From Candidatus Saccharimonadota bacterium (GTDB lineage: Bacteria; Patescibacteriota; Saccharimonadia; Saccharimonadales; Saccharimonadaceae): a stretch of DNA of 64,000 nt. The translations under genes and the position numbers were made by a program. This document shows positions 23,964 to 31,611 of the stretch, piece after piece. The stretch lies in the NCBI GenBank assembly GCA_017652765.1, contig JAGCAJ010000011.1, positions 1-64,000 of the forward strand, given 5' to 3'. Positions within the stretch are counted from its first letter, which is position 1. Every line of letters starts with the position of its first letter. The notes beneath the pieces are model-generated. The model did not search any database. It was not told where the DNA came from and saw only the letters and a program-made list of their open reading frames with translations.

Positions 23964-24089
23964 TTATACCAGATTTTCCAGAATCTTGCACACAAGGACA
24001 ACAAAATCGTGATTATTGTTACGCACTCGCGCCAAGTCGCCAAGATTGCCGACAAAATTCTCACTCTCCGCCGTGGCAAACTCAGCTAA
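23964..24089 (+). pseudogene. Remnant of an ABC transporter ATPase C-terminus
   Basis: The open frame after a stop reads LYQIFQNLAHKDNKIVIIVT, then HSRQVAKIADKILTLRRGKL and S-stop. This is the H-loop (VTHS) and C-terminal tail of a MacB/LolD-like ATP-binding protein. Everything upstream of the H-loop is missing, so the gene has been deleted except for its last 42 codons. A clean terminator follows at 24095. Confidence 0.7.
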
Positions 24090-24094
24090 ATAAG

Positions 24095-24122
24095 AAAAGA
24101 CCGCAAAACTTGCGGTCTTTTT
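24095..24122. terminator. Bidirectional intrinsic terminator
   Basis: AAAAGACCGCAA (24095-24106) pairs with TTGCGGTCTTTT (24110-24121), loop AAC, with A and T runs on both sides. It once served the lost ABC gene and now also closes the minus-strand gene that ends at 24137. Confidence 0.85.
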
Positions 24123-24136
24123 AAGTAAATTTGGAG

Positions 24137-24697
24137 TTATAACAGTAGATATTCAAAGAATTCCTGACTCACCACTACGCGATTTCCGTCCGGGCCTTCT
24201 ATCCATACCGGATTAAATACTGTTCCAGCATTCTCATTTATGGTATGTCCATAAAAATCCAGCATCCCAAACACCTTGCCGTTTCTAAACTTCGGCCTAA
24301 GCCTCACCAGCTCTTCCAGTATATAGGATGTCTCTGGCTTTTGCATCATATAATACAGACGCTCCGTATAATCCGTCCAGAAAATATAGTGTAAATAGAG
24401 GCGCTCCGTGTCTGGAAAAAGCTTGTTGCTATACGCTGTAAAAGACATCTTTTTCCAATCGGAACAATAGTCTATCACCCAGCGTTTCTCGCAAGCATCC
24501 CTATATTCCACCCAGGCGTGGGACATTTCCGCGCCGTGATTTAGGGAGCCGTGCACTAGCGCCGTGGAAGTATTGCTCTTTAGCTCTAGCATTACGACTA
24601 TAGACAGCTCAAAGCTTAGGTCTAGGCCGTGCTCTTTGGCTCGCTGTGGCAACTTCCTCTCCAGAATAGTTTCTATCGGATATCCACATAAATACAT
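24137..24697 (-). CDS. Unknown protein with transglutaminase/papain-like hints
   Basis: About 186 residues. LVHGSLNHGAEMSHAWVEYR and RWVIDYCSDW give an H-x-W-V-E ... W-V-x-D spacing reminiscent of the His and Asp of transglutaminase-like or papain-like folds, with Cys in YLCGYPIETIL near the N-terminus as possible nucleophile. This is only suggestive. The ATG at 24697 has a near-perfect AGGAGGTGG upstream. The longer frame from GTG 24706 starts inside that ribosome-binding site. No export signal. Confidence 0.5.
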   Translation of the reverse strand: MYLCGYPIETILERKLPQRAKEHGLDLSFELSIVVMLELKSNTSTALVHGSLNHGAEMSHAWVEYRDACEKRWVIDYCSDWKKMSFTAYSNKLFPDTERLYLHYIFWTDYTERLYYMMQKPETSYILEELVRLRPKFRNGKVFGMLDFYGHTINENAGTVFNPVWIEGPDGNRVVVSQEFFEYLLL

Positions 24698-24774
24698 ATC
24701 CCCCACCTCCTTTATAATTTGCTAGCAACATTTGCTCATAGGGATATCATATCACATTATGTTATAATCGCACT

Positions 24775-25500
24775 ATGACCTACCGTACCCGCCGTATCAT
24801 CTTCGCACTTGTTCCGCTAGCCCTGTTAGCAACCTGGCTAGTTATTAACCCTGCAAACTATGAAGCAGTCCCCGCCGACGCTCCGGAGAGCGTCGAACCT
24901 CTAGGTATTACAACAGAGACCCCATCCGACCCTAACACTAAACTTGCTAGAGACGTCCTAGAAACTCTAGAAGTTAAAGGTCGCGCGCCTAAAACCGGCT
25001 ACTCGCGCGAGGAATTTTATAAGACTTGGCCAAACGTAAACGGCTGTAGTCTCCGCCAGATTATTATTAAGCGCGAAGTTGGCGACAGCGCCAAAATGGA
25101 CGGATGCGACGTTATCGCTGGAACTTTTGTAGAGCCATATACGGGCCAGACTTTTACAGGCGCGCAAAAATCCGACTTTAGTAAACATATTCAGATAGAT
25201 CACGTTGTTGCCTTGTCCGACGCCTGGCAAAAGGGCGCCCAGTACAAGACTAAAGAAGAACGCTATGCTATGGCTACTGACCCGCTAAATCTTCTCGCTG
25301 TAGATTCTAGTGCTAATCAGCAGAAATCTGATGGCGACGCTGCTACTTGGCTTCCGAGTAATAAGGCTTTTCGGTGTCAGTACGTTGCCCGCCAAATCTC
25401 TGTTAAATCTAAATACGCCCTCTGGGTTACGCAGGCAGAGCATGACGCTATTGCCGGCGTGTTAGAAAATTGCCCAAGAGAGCCGGCGGTTGGTGTATAA
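24775..25500 (+). CDS. Secreted or membrane-anchored HNH nuclease
   Basis: 241 residues. N-terminal basic-hydrophobic signal anchor (residues 1-25), Pro/Glu-rich spacer, then an HNH domain of the DUF1524/GmrSD-C type: IQIDHVVALSDAW, DPLNLLAVDSSANQQKSDGD and the WLPSNKAFRCQYVARQI tail. Such exported nucleases are common in episymbiotic Saccharibacteria and probably degrade external DNA or RNA for nucleotide salvage or uptake (inference). Two Cys pairs could form disulfides. Leaderless start: TATAAT at 24763-24768, six bases, ATG. Confidence 0.85.
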   Translation: MTYRTRRIIFALVPLALLATWLVINPANYEAVPADAPESVEPLGITTETPSDPNTKLARDVLETLEVKGRAPKTGYSREEFYKTWPNVNGCSLRQIIIKREVGDSAKMDGCDVIAGTFVEPYTGQTFTGAQKSDFSKHIQIDHVVALSDAWQKGAQYKTKEERYAMATDPLNLLAVDSSANQQKSDGDAATWLPSNKAFRCQYVARQISVKSKYALWVTQAEHDAIAGVLENCPREPAVGV

Positions 25501-25507
25501 TATACTT
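25496..25507 (+). promoter_or_regulatory. Leaderless promoter fixing the pgi start
   Basis: TATAAT at 25496-25501 overlaps the stop codon of the nuclease gene. Six bases later is the ATG at 25508. This excludes the longer upstream in-frame start at 25490, which would lie upstream of the promoter. Confidence 0.75.
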
Positions 25508-26788
25508 ATGATTAAATTTATTACCGACACTACACTTCGTATTGATGATTTTTCTCCAGCCAAGAATGCGCTGGACAATATCAAAAATGACCCTATGGCT
25601 GGATGGCTTACTGTGCCGAGCGACGCTACCGAGATTGCTAATATTCGCACGGCCGCTGCCAAGATTCGTAATAACTCCTCCTATCTGATTTGTATCGGTA
25701 TTGGTGGCTCGTATTTAGGCCACAAGGCTATTATCGATATGCTAGGCAACCGCAGTAATACCAAGATTGTCTACGCCGGCAATAATATTAGCTCCTATGA
25801 ATTAGAAAAGCTATTTACGGAGATTGGTACAAGCGACTTTTCCGTCAATGTTATTTCTAAATCCGGCACTACCACAGAACCTGCTATTGCTTTCCGGTTA
25901 ATCAAGGCTGGCCTGATTGCTAAGTATGGCGAAAAAGGTGCTGCCGAGCGTATTTATGTTACTACCGACGCAGACAAGGGCGCACTCCACGACGAGGCTA
26001 TCGCCAAAGGCTATACACGTTTTGTTATTCCTAATGATATTGGCGGACGCTATTCCGTTCTTACTCCAGTTGGGCTTCTTCCGATGGCTGTAGCTGGTAT
26101 TAACATTGAGGCACTCCTCACTGGCGCCAAGAATGCTTCAATTGGCATTAATGCAGAATTTTCTATCAATGTTAGCAACGCTACGGTAGACACCTCTGCT
26201 TCTACTGTCCGCGAGGCTGCACGCTACGCTTTAACTCGCCAGATGCTTCGGAGCGACCGCGGTATCGACACGGAGATTCTAGCTTCATTTGAACCACGCA
26301 TGGCCACGTTTAATGAATGGTGGAAACAGCTCTTTGGTGAATCCGAAGGGAAGAACAACCAGGGTATTTTCCCGGCCTCTGTGATTTATACTACTGACCT
26401 CCATTCTATGGGCCAATACATTCAACAAGGTCGCCGCAACATTATGGAAACTGTTGTAAAAATTACAACGCCTAATACTCGCTCTATCATCGTCCCAGAA
26501 GAAAAGTCCGATCTAGACGGGCTGAATTACCTCGCTGGCAAGAGCCTAGACTATATTAATGCCAAAGCTCTTGAGGCTACCGTTCGTGCACATCGTCTTG
26601 GTGGCATCCCGGTCTTTGAGCTAGAAGTTCCAGACTTCTCCGAACAAACCGTAGGCGAGCTGATTTATTTCTTTGAACTATCTTGCGCAATTTCCGCTAC
26701 TGTTTCCGGCGTCAATCCGTTTGACCAGCCCGGCGTAGAAACCTACAAACAGAATATGTTCAGCCTTCTTGGCAAACTGGGGTTTTAG
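25508..26788 (+). CDS. pgi: Glucose-6-phosphate isomerase
   Basis: Interconverts glucose 6-phosphate and fructose 6-phosphate at the head of glycolysis. About 426 residues. Sugar-phosphate site IGIGGSYLGHKA and SKSGTTTEPA, GGRYSVLTPVGLLP signature, and the catalytic region FGESEGKNNQGIFP with the substrate His/Lys further on. The size matches the shorter Firmicutes-type enzymes (about 450) rather than the 550-residue E. coli type. Followed by gpmI with its own ribosome-binding site. Confidence 0.95.
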   Translation: MIKFITDTTLRIDDFSPAKNALDNIKNDPMAGWLTVPSDATEIANIRTAAAKIRNNSSYLICIGIGGSYLGHKAIIDMLGNRSNTKIVYAGNNISSYELEKLFTEIGTSDFSVNVISKSGTTTEPAIAFRLIKAGLIAKYGEKGAAERIYVTTDADKGALHDEAIAKGYTRFVIPNDIGGRYSVLTPVGLLPMAVAGINIEALLTGAKNASIGINAEFSINVSNATVDTSASTVREAARYALTRQMLRSDRGIDTEILASFEPRMATFNEWWKQLFGESEGKNNQGIFPASVIYTTDLHSMGQYIQQGRRNIMETVVKITTPNTRSIIVPEEKSDLDGLNYLAGKSLDYINAKALEATVRAHRLGGIPVFELEVPDFSEQTVGELIYFFELSCAISATVSGVNPFDQPGVETYKQNMFSLLGKLGF

Positions 26789-26835
26789 CGGTATAATAAT
26801 CATATATACTAACTAAAAGGAGTGGGCAACAACTT

Positions 26836-28452
26836 ATGAAACTAAATTATAACGGTCCCGTAGTTCTGGCAGTGCTAGATGGCGTAGGTTTGCGCCGTGA
26901 TTTGGCTGGCAACGCCGTAAAACAAGCTCACACCGAATTTTTGAATTTTGCAGTCGGCAATTATAAAACTACCGCTCTTGCAGCTTCCGGCGAAGCCGTC
27001 GGTATTCTTCCTGGTAGCATGGGTAATAGCGAAGTTGGCCATAATGCCCTAGGTTCAGGCCAAATCATCAAACAGGGTGTCTCTGGCATTAACGAAGCTA
27101 TTAACTCTGGCGAAATTTGGGAATCTCCTGTCTGGAAAGAAATTATTGAGAGATTAAAGGAGCGCGGTTCTACGCTTCATTTTTCTGGTATTTTTTCTGA
27201 TGGCAACGTCCACTCTAGTATTTATCACCTAGAGCGCATGATTGACCAGGCTCACAACGAGGGTGTTGAGCACATTCGCATTCATCTAGTCCTAGACGGT
27301 CGCGATACTCCGCCACAATCTTCTTTGCAATATATCGCCGAGCTAGAATCATTTATTAACACTTATCCAGATCACCCAGATTATCGTATTGCTTCTGGCG
27401 GTGGACGCATGGTTTTTGTTGCAGACCGCTACGAGAGCAACTGGGACGTAGTTAAAGCCGGCTGGGATGCTATGGTTAACGGCGTTGCCCCGCACCAATT
27501 TAATTCTGCCACTTCCGCTATTAACACTTTTAGAGAAAAAGATCCTAATATCCAGGATCAATATATTCCACCATTTGTGATTTTTGAAAATGGCCAACCT
27601 GTCGGTCTAGTAAAAGACGGCGACTGCTTTATTTATTACGATTTCCGCGCCGATCGCGCTATCGAAATCGCCCAAGCTTTTACATATGACGATTTCCCAT
27701 ATTTTGAACGCGTCTATTATGATAAAGACGAGAACAAGCACGTTGGTAAGCCTGACGTATATTTTGCCGGTCTCACCGAATATAACTCCGATACTCACGT
27801 ACCGGAACATCAGCTAGTCGCTCCAATTACAATTAAAGATACGCTTAATACCTATTTAGCAGACCGTGGCGTTTCTCAGCTCGCCATTTCCGAGACTGTC
27901 AAATTCGGCCACATTACATATTACTTTAATGGTAATAGTTACGAAAAAGCTGATAAAGAAGAGCATATCGAGATTCCATCCGACACTATGCCGTTTGATA
28001 CTCGCCCGTGGATGAAATCCGCCGAGACTACCGACGAAGTCATCAAAAATATTGAGGAATATAAATTCATCCGTATTAACTACCCGGGTGGAGACATGGT
28101 AGGACACTTTGCCGAACTAGAGCCGACTATTACTGCTATAGAGTCTATTGACATTCAGCTTGCCCGTATCGCCAAAGAAGTTGATCGCCTGGGTGGCGTC
28201 CTAGTCATTACTGCCGACCACGGTAACGCCGAAGAGCTTACCGATGCCGACGGCAATAGCAAGACTGCCCACACTACTAACCCTGTTCCGTTCATCATTT
28301 ACGACAACACAGAGAACAAATCTCTCTATGAGTTTGATAATAATATTCCTGACGCCGGCCTCTCTAACGTTGCCCCTACTCTTGCTAACTTACTCGGATT
28401 CGACGATTTGCCAGCAACCTGGCGCGCCTCTCTTATCAAGCCTACCGAATAA
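26836..28452 (+). CDS. gpmI: 2,3-bisphosphoglycerate-independent phosphoglycerate mutase
   Basis: 538 residues. Alkaline-phosphatase fold with metal ligands in LAVLDGVG and the nucleophile Ser in GSMGNSEVGHNALG. DGRDTPP and ITADHGNAEE complete the two Mn sites. It interconverts 3- and 2-phosphoglycerate in lower glycolysis. Preceded by AAAGGAGTGGG. Together with Pgi, Pyk and Pgk in this window it indicates an operating glycolysis from hexose phosphate to pyruvate. Confidence 0.96.
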   Translation: MKLNYNGPVVLAVLDGVGLRRDLAGNAVKQAHTEFLNFAVGNYKTTALAASGEAVGILPGSMGNSEVGHNALGSGQIIKQGVSGINEAINSGEIWESPVWKEIIERLKERGSTLHFSGIFSDGNVHSSIYHLERMIDQAHNEGVEHIRIHLVLDGRDTPPQSSLQYIAELESFINTYPDHPDYRIASGGGRMVFVADRYESNWDVVKAGWDAMVNGVAPHQFNSATSAINTFREKDPNIQDQYIPPFVIFENGQPVGLVKDGDCFIYYDFRADRAIEIAQAFTYDDFPYFERVYYDKDENKHVGKPDVYFAGLTEYNSDTHVPEHQLVAPITIKDTLNTYLADRGVSQLAISETVKFGHITYYFNGNSYEKADKEEHIEIPSDTMPFDTRPWMKSAETTDEVIKNIEEYKFIRINYPGGDMVGHFAELEPTITAIESIDIQLARIAKEVDRLGGVLVITADHGNAEELTDADGNSKTAHTTNPVPFIIYDNTENKSLYEFDNNIPDAGLSNVAPTLANLLGFDDLPATWRASLIKPTE

Positions 28453-28455
28453 TGA

Positions 28456-28467
28456 TATAATAGCGCT
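28456..28467 (+). promoter_or_regulatory. Leaderless promoter of the ZIP gene
   Basis: TGA-TATAAT at 28456-28461, six bases, ATG 28468. The TGA element overlaps the stop region of gpmI. Confidence 0.75.
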
Positions 28468-29175
28468 ATGCTAGAAGTTCTGCTGATTATTGTTATTACC
28501 GTCGCCACTGCGCTGATTTCTTTGGCTGGCGGATTTCTCCTGCTTTCCGGCTCTAAATTTGCTAAACTTTTCCAAAAATACGGCACGGTTTTTGCATCTA
28601 TCGTTTTGCTTTATGCAGTCTTTGGTGATATTGTTCCAGAAGTCCTAGAAGAGCTCCCAGTCTGGCAGGTCGCGCTCCTTATTACTGTTGGCACCGCCAT
28701 CTGTACTGGCATTAGTTTTGTCGTTGGGCATTTCCACAAACACGGCGACAAAAAGACTTTCAAAGACAAAAAACAGGCCTATGCCATGCTCATTGTCGAT
28801 AGTCTACATACTGCGATGGACGGCATCGTTATTGGTACGTCTTTTGCTTCCGGCATCCCTACTGGTTTTACCTCCTCGCTTGCCACTGCCGCCCACGAAA
28901 TCCCCCAAGAAGTCGGTGATTTCTCCATTATGATTCGTTCCAAAATGGAAAAGAAAAAGATTATCAAATACCAAGTTTGCTCTGCACTTATCCTTGTTCC
29001 GTTCGCGCTACTATCCTATTTCATCGGCGATTTATTAGAGACCGAGCTTCCCGCTCTACTTTCTCTCATCGCTGGATTCTTTTTGTATATTGCGCTAGGA
29101 GAAATTTGGAGTATTATAAGATTAATATGGGAAAAGGCTAAAACAGGTAGCCTCAAAGTTAAGGAGATAAAATAA
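28468..29175 (+). CDS. ZIP-family metal transporter
   Basis: 235 residues with about seven membrane helices. Transport-site helix 4 has HTAMDGIVIG and helix 5 has AAHEIPQEVGDF, the canonical HxxxD and HEIPxE metal ligands of ZIP proteins that import Zn, Fe or Mn. The intracellular loop is short (HKHGDKKTFKDKK). The stop TAA shares its last base with the ATG of the nucleotidyltransferase gene downstream. Confidence 0.92.
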   Translation: MLEVLLIIVITVATALISLAGGFLLLSGSKFAKLFQKYGTVFASIVLLYAVFGDIVPEVLEELPVWQVALLITVGTAICTGISFVVGHFHKHGDKKTFKDKKQAYAMLIVDSLHTAMDGIVIGTSFASGIPTGFTSSLATAAHEIPQEVGDFSIMIRSKMEKKKIIKYQVCSALILVPFALLSYFIGDLLETELPALLSLIAGFFLYIALGEIWSIIRLIWEKAKTGSLKVKEIK

Positions 29176-30014
29176 TGCCAAAAATCACCAAAGCTATTAT
29201 TCCAGTTGCTGGCTGGGGTACCCGTCGTTTGCCAATTACAAAAATTATCGAGAAATCTATGCTCCCAGTTGGGAATCGCCCGCTCGTGGATTATTCTGTC
29301 CAAGAATTGATTTCTGCCGGCGTGACGGATATTTATATGGTGATTTCTAACGTCGAGCCTTGCCAAGTTCGCGAATTTTATAAAGACAATATCGCGCTTA
29401 ACAAATATCTCGAAGATCGTGGCAAGATGGACCGTCTCGCTCTAGCCAAGACTCTACCAGAAAACGTCAAAATCCACTATGTTTCCCAGGACCCTTCCGC
29501 CAAATACGGTACCGCCGTACCAGTTGCTATGGTCGCAGAAGAATACAACATCAACGAGCCAGTCTTCGTTTTCTTTGGTGATGATTTCATCTGGAATCCA
29601 GGTGGAGAATCTTCCGCAGAGAGCCTACTAAATTCCATAAAAAGCGAGGATGAGTCCGCTATCCTAGGCGTGGAAGTCCCGCGTGAAGAAGTAGTAAAAT
29701 ACGGCATGATTGATGTCGCCGACGGCAAACTTACCAAGATTGTAGAAAAGCCAGATTTGTCCCAAGTTACTTCTAATCTTGTCCATGTCTCTAAATACAT
29801 TATGTCTCCTCAGCTTATCCAAGAGATGGTAAAATACGTCAATTCCCATGATTTTGGCCCCAAGGATCAAGAATACATGGCTACCGACCCGCTAGAAACC
29901 TTCATTAAAAGTGGCGGTGTTGTCCGCGTTGCCCCAACTACCGGCGAATACCTAGACGGTGGCTCCCTAGAGGGTTGGGTCCACGCCAACGATGTCGTGT
30001 GCAAAAATTCTTAA
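29175..30014 (+). CDS. galU: UTP-glucose-1-phosphate uridylyltransferase-like enzyme
   Basis: 279 residues. N-terminal nucleotide-binding signature PVAGWGTRRLPITKIIEKSM, sugar-binding LPVGNRPLVDYS, and FFGDDFIW in place of the usual DDxx metal site, then VEKPDLSQVTSNL. It probably makes UDP-glucose for surface glycans or teichoic-like polymers. It ends with the GalU-type PTTGEYLDGGSLEGWV. Substitution of the usual G-x-G-T-R-F by GTRR is minor. It is coupled by a 1-bp overlap to the ZIP gene without obvious biochemical link. Confidence 0.88.
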   Translation: MPKITKAIIPVAGWGTRRLPITKIIEKSMLPVGNRPLVDYSVQELISAGVTDIYMVISNVEPCQVREFYKDNIALNKYLEDRGKMDRLALAKTLPENVKIHYVSQDPSAKYGTAVPVAMVAEEYNINEPVFVFFGDDFIWNPGGESSAESLLNSIKSEDESAILGVEVPREEVVKYGMIDVADGKLTKIVEKPDLSQVTSNLVHVSKYIMSPQLIQEMVKYVNSHDFGPKDQEYMATDPLETFIKSGGVVRVAPTTGEYLDGGSLEGWVHANDVVCKNS

Positions 30015-30045
30015 CAAATTATTCATCTCATGATATAATTTTTAT

Positions 30046-31596
30046 ATGAGTAAACAAAAGTCCAAGAAGACCTATCAACAGGAGATCGGTGGCGTTGTTT
30101 CCCATCTTCGCACCGACAAGGGTATGACCCAAGCAGAGCTTGCCAAGGCTCTCGGCACATCCCAGTCTACTATTTATCGTATCGAGCGTGGCCGTCAGAA
30201 TGTCTCGCTAGACATGGTGCGAAAATTGTCCAAGGCTCTAGGTAGCCCAATTCTCTCTGTTAATACCTCTGTTTCTCAGAGCCTTTATATTGAGGGGGGA
30301 AAGGAACTTCACGGCGAAATTACAATTAACACATCCAAAAACGCCGCTGTTGGTCTACTTTGTGCTAGTTTATTAAATTCCGGTAGGACCACATTAAAGC
30401 ACCTCGCCCGCATAGAAGAAGTCTTTAGGATTATAGAAGTTCTAGAATCTATTGGCGTTAAATGTCGCTGGACTAACCGCCACAGAGATTTAGAGATTAT
30501 ACCACCACATGAATTAAAATTACAAAATCTAGATATTTCTGCTGCCCGTAGAACCCGCTCTATTATCATGTTTCTCGGTCCGCTTCTTCATAAATACAAG
30601 AAATTTAAGCTTCCGTATGCTGGCGGTTGTTCGCTTGGCGTTCGCACTGTAGAGCCACATCTTCGCGCGCTCAGCTCCTTTGGTCTAGAAGTCGACGGCC
30701 GGACAGAGAGTGGTTTTTATCTTGCCACCATCAAAAAGACCGATAACGGACCTCGCCGTATCGTTCTGACCGAGCGTGGCGATACCGTAACAGAAAATAT
30801 CTTAATGGCCTCCGCTCTCCATCCAGGCAAGACTACTATCGTTGGCGCCTCCCCTAACTATATGGTCCAGGACGTCTGTTTCTTCCTGCAGTCTCTCGGA
30901 GTGAAGATTGAGGGGATCGGTACTACTACTCTTGTCGTTCATGGTAAAGATTCTATCAACGAAGATATAGAATACTCCCCATCCGAAGACCCAATCGAAG
31001 CCATGTCTTTTATTGCTACTGCACTTACTACTCATTCCGAAATCACCATCCGCCGCGCCCCGATAGAGTTCCTAGAGATCGAGCTAGAAATTCTAAAGAG
31101 CATGAATGCTGACATTAGACGAAGCCGTGAATACCGTGCCGACAACGGCCATACCCGTCTAGTAGACCTTAGCATTAAAAAATCCGACCTTGTCGCTCCA
31201 ACCGACAAAATCCACCCTATGCCTTTCCCGGGTCTCAATATTGATAACCTCCCATTCTTTTCCGTTATCGCTGCTTCGGCTCGTGGGCGTACGTTGATTC
31301 ACGACTGGGTTTTTGAAAATCGTGCCGTCTATACTACCGACCTTACCAAACTCAATGCTCGTGTAGAGCTATTAGACGCCCACCGCGTCTATGTAGAAGG
31401 ACCAACTAATTGGCGTCCAGCCGAGCTCGTCGCTCCACCCGCACTTCGTCCTGCTGTGGTAATTTTAATTGCTATGCTCGCTGCACCAGGCGCCTCGATT
31501 TTGCGTAACACCTACCCAATCGATCGTGGCTACCAAGATTTTGCTGCCCGCCTTCGCCAACTTGGCGCCGACATCGCCCCCCTTGCCGGTATTTAA
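30046..31596 (+). CDS. murA: XRE-type DNA-binding domain fused to MurA
   Basis: Residues 10-72 are a helix-turn-helix XRE domain (GMTQAELAKALGTSQSTIYR). Residues 80-516 are UDP-N-acetylglucosamine 1-carboxyvinyltransferase, first committed step of peptidoglycan synthesis: NTSKNAAVG (substrate Lys/Asn), GGCSLGVRT with the catalytic Cys that binds PEP and fosfomycin, and IDRGYQDFAARL. Normal MurA is about 420 residues and has no DNA-binding part. The fusion suggests that an enzyme senses wall precursors and regulates transcription, or that the domain has been co-opted. Leaderless: TATAAT 30034-30039, six bases, ATG. Confidence 0.88.
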   Translation: MSKQKSKKTYQQEIGGVVSHLRTDKGMTQAELAKALGTSQSTIYRIERGRQNVSLDMVRKLSKALGSPILSVNTSVSQSLYIEGGKELHGEITINTSKNAAVGLLCASLLNSGRTTLKHLARIEEVFRIIEVLESIGVKCRWTNRHRDLEIIPPHELKLQNLDISAARRTRSIIMFLGPLLHKYKKFKLPYAGGCSLGVRTVEPHLRALSSFGLEVDGRTESGFYLATIKKTDNGPRRIVLTERGDTVTENILMASALHPGKTTIVGASPNYMVQDVCFFLQSLGVKIEGIGTTTLVVHGKDSINEDIEYSPSEDPIEAMSFIATALTTHSEITIRRAPIEFLEIELEILKSMNADIRRSREYRADNGHTRLVDLSIKKSDLVAPTDKIHPMPFPGLNIDNLPFFSVIAASARGRTLIHDWVFENRAVYTTDLTKLNARVELLDAHRVYVEGPTNWRPAELVAPPALRPAVVILIAMLAAPGASILRNTYPIDRGYQDFAARLRQLGADIAPLAGI

Positions 31597-31599
31597 TGC

Positions 31600-31611
31600 T
31601 ATAATTATTAA
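31600..31611 (+). promoter_or_regulatory. Leaderless promoter of the helicase gene
   Basis: TGC-TATAAT at 31600-31605, six bases, ATG 31612. It starts 4 nt after the murA stop. Confidence 0.75.

Noticed and set aside
21000-24000. Recoded stop codons (as in Gracilibacteria/Absconditabacteria, UGA as glycine)
   Set aside because: Genes in the window end normally at TGA (for example 6117-6119 and 11565-11567) and conserved proteins show no in-frame TGA.
24000-24079. Minus-strand reading frame opposite the ABC remnant (MPRRRVRILSAILATWREC...)
   Set aside because: It is the antisense of a recognisable ABC ATPase tail. Only the part from 23917 down could be independent.
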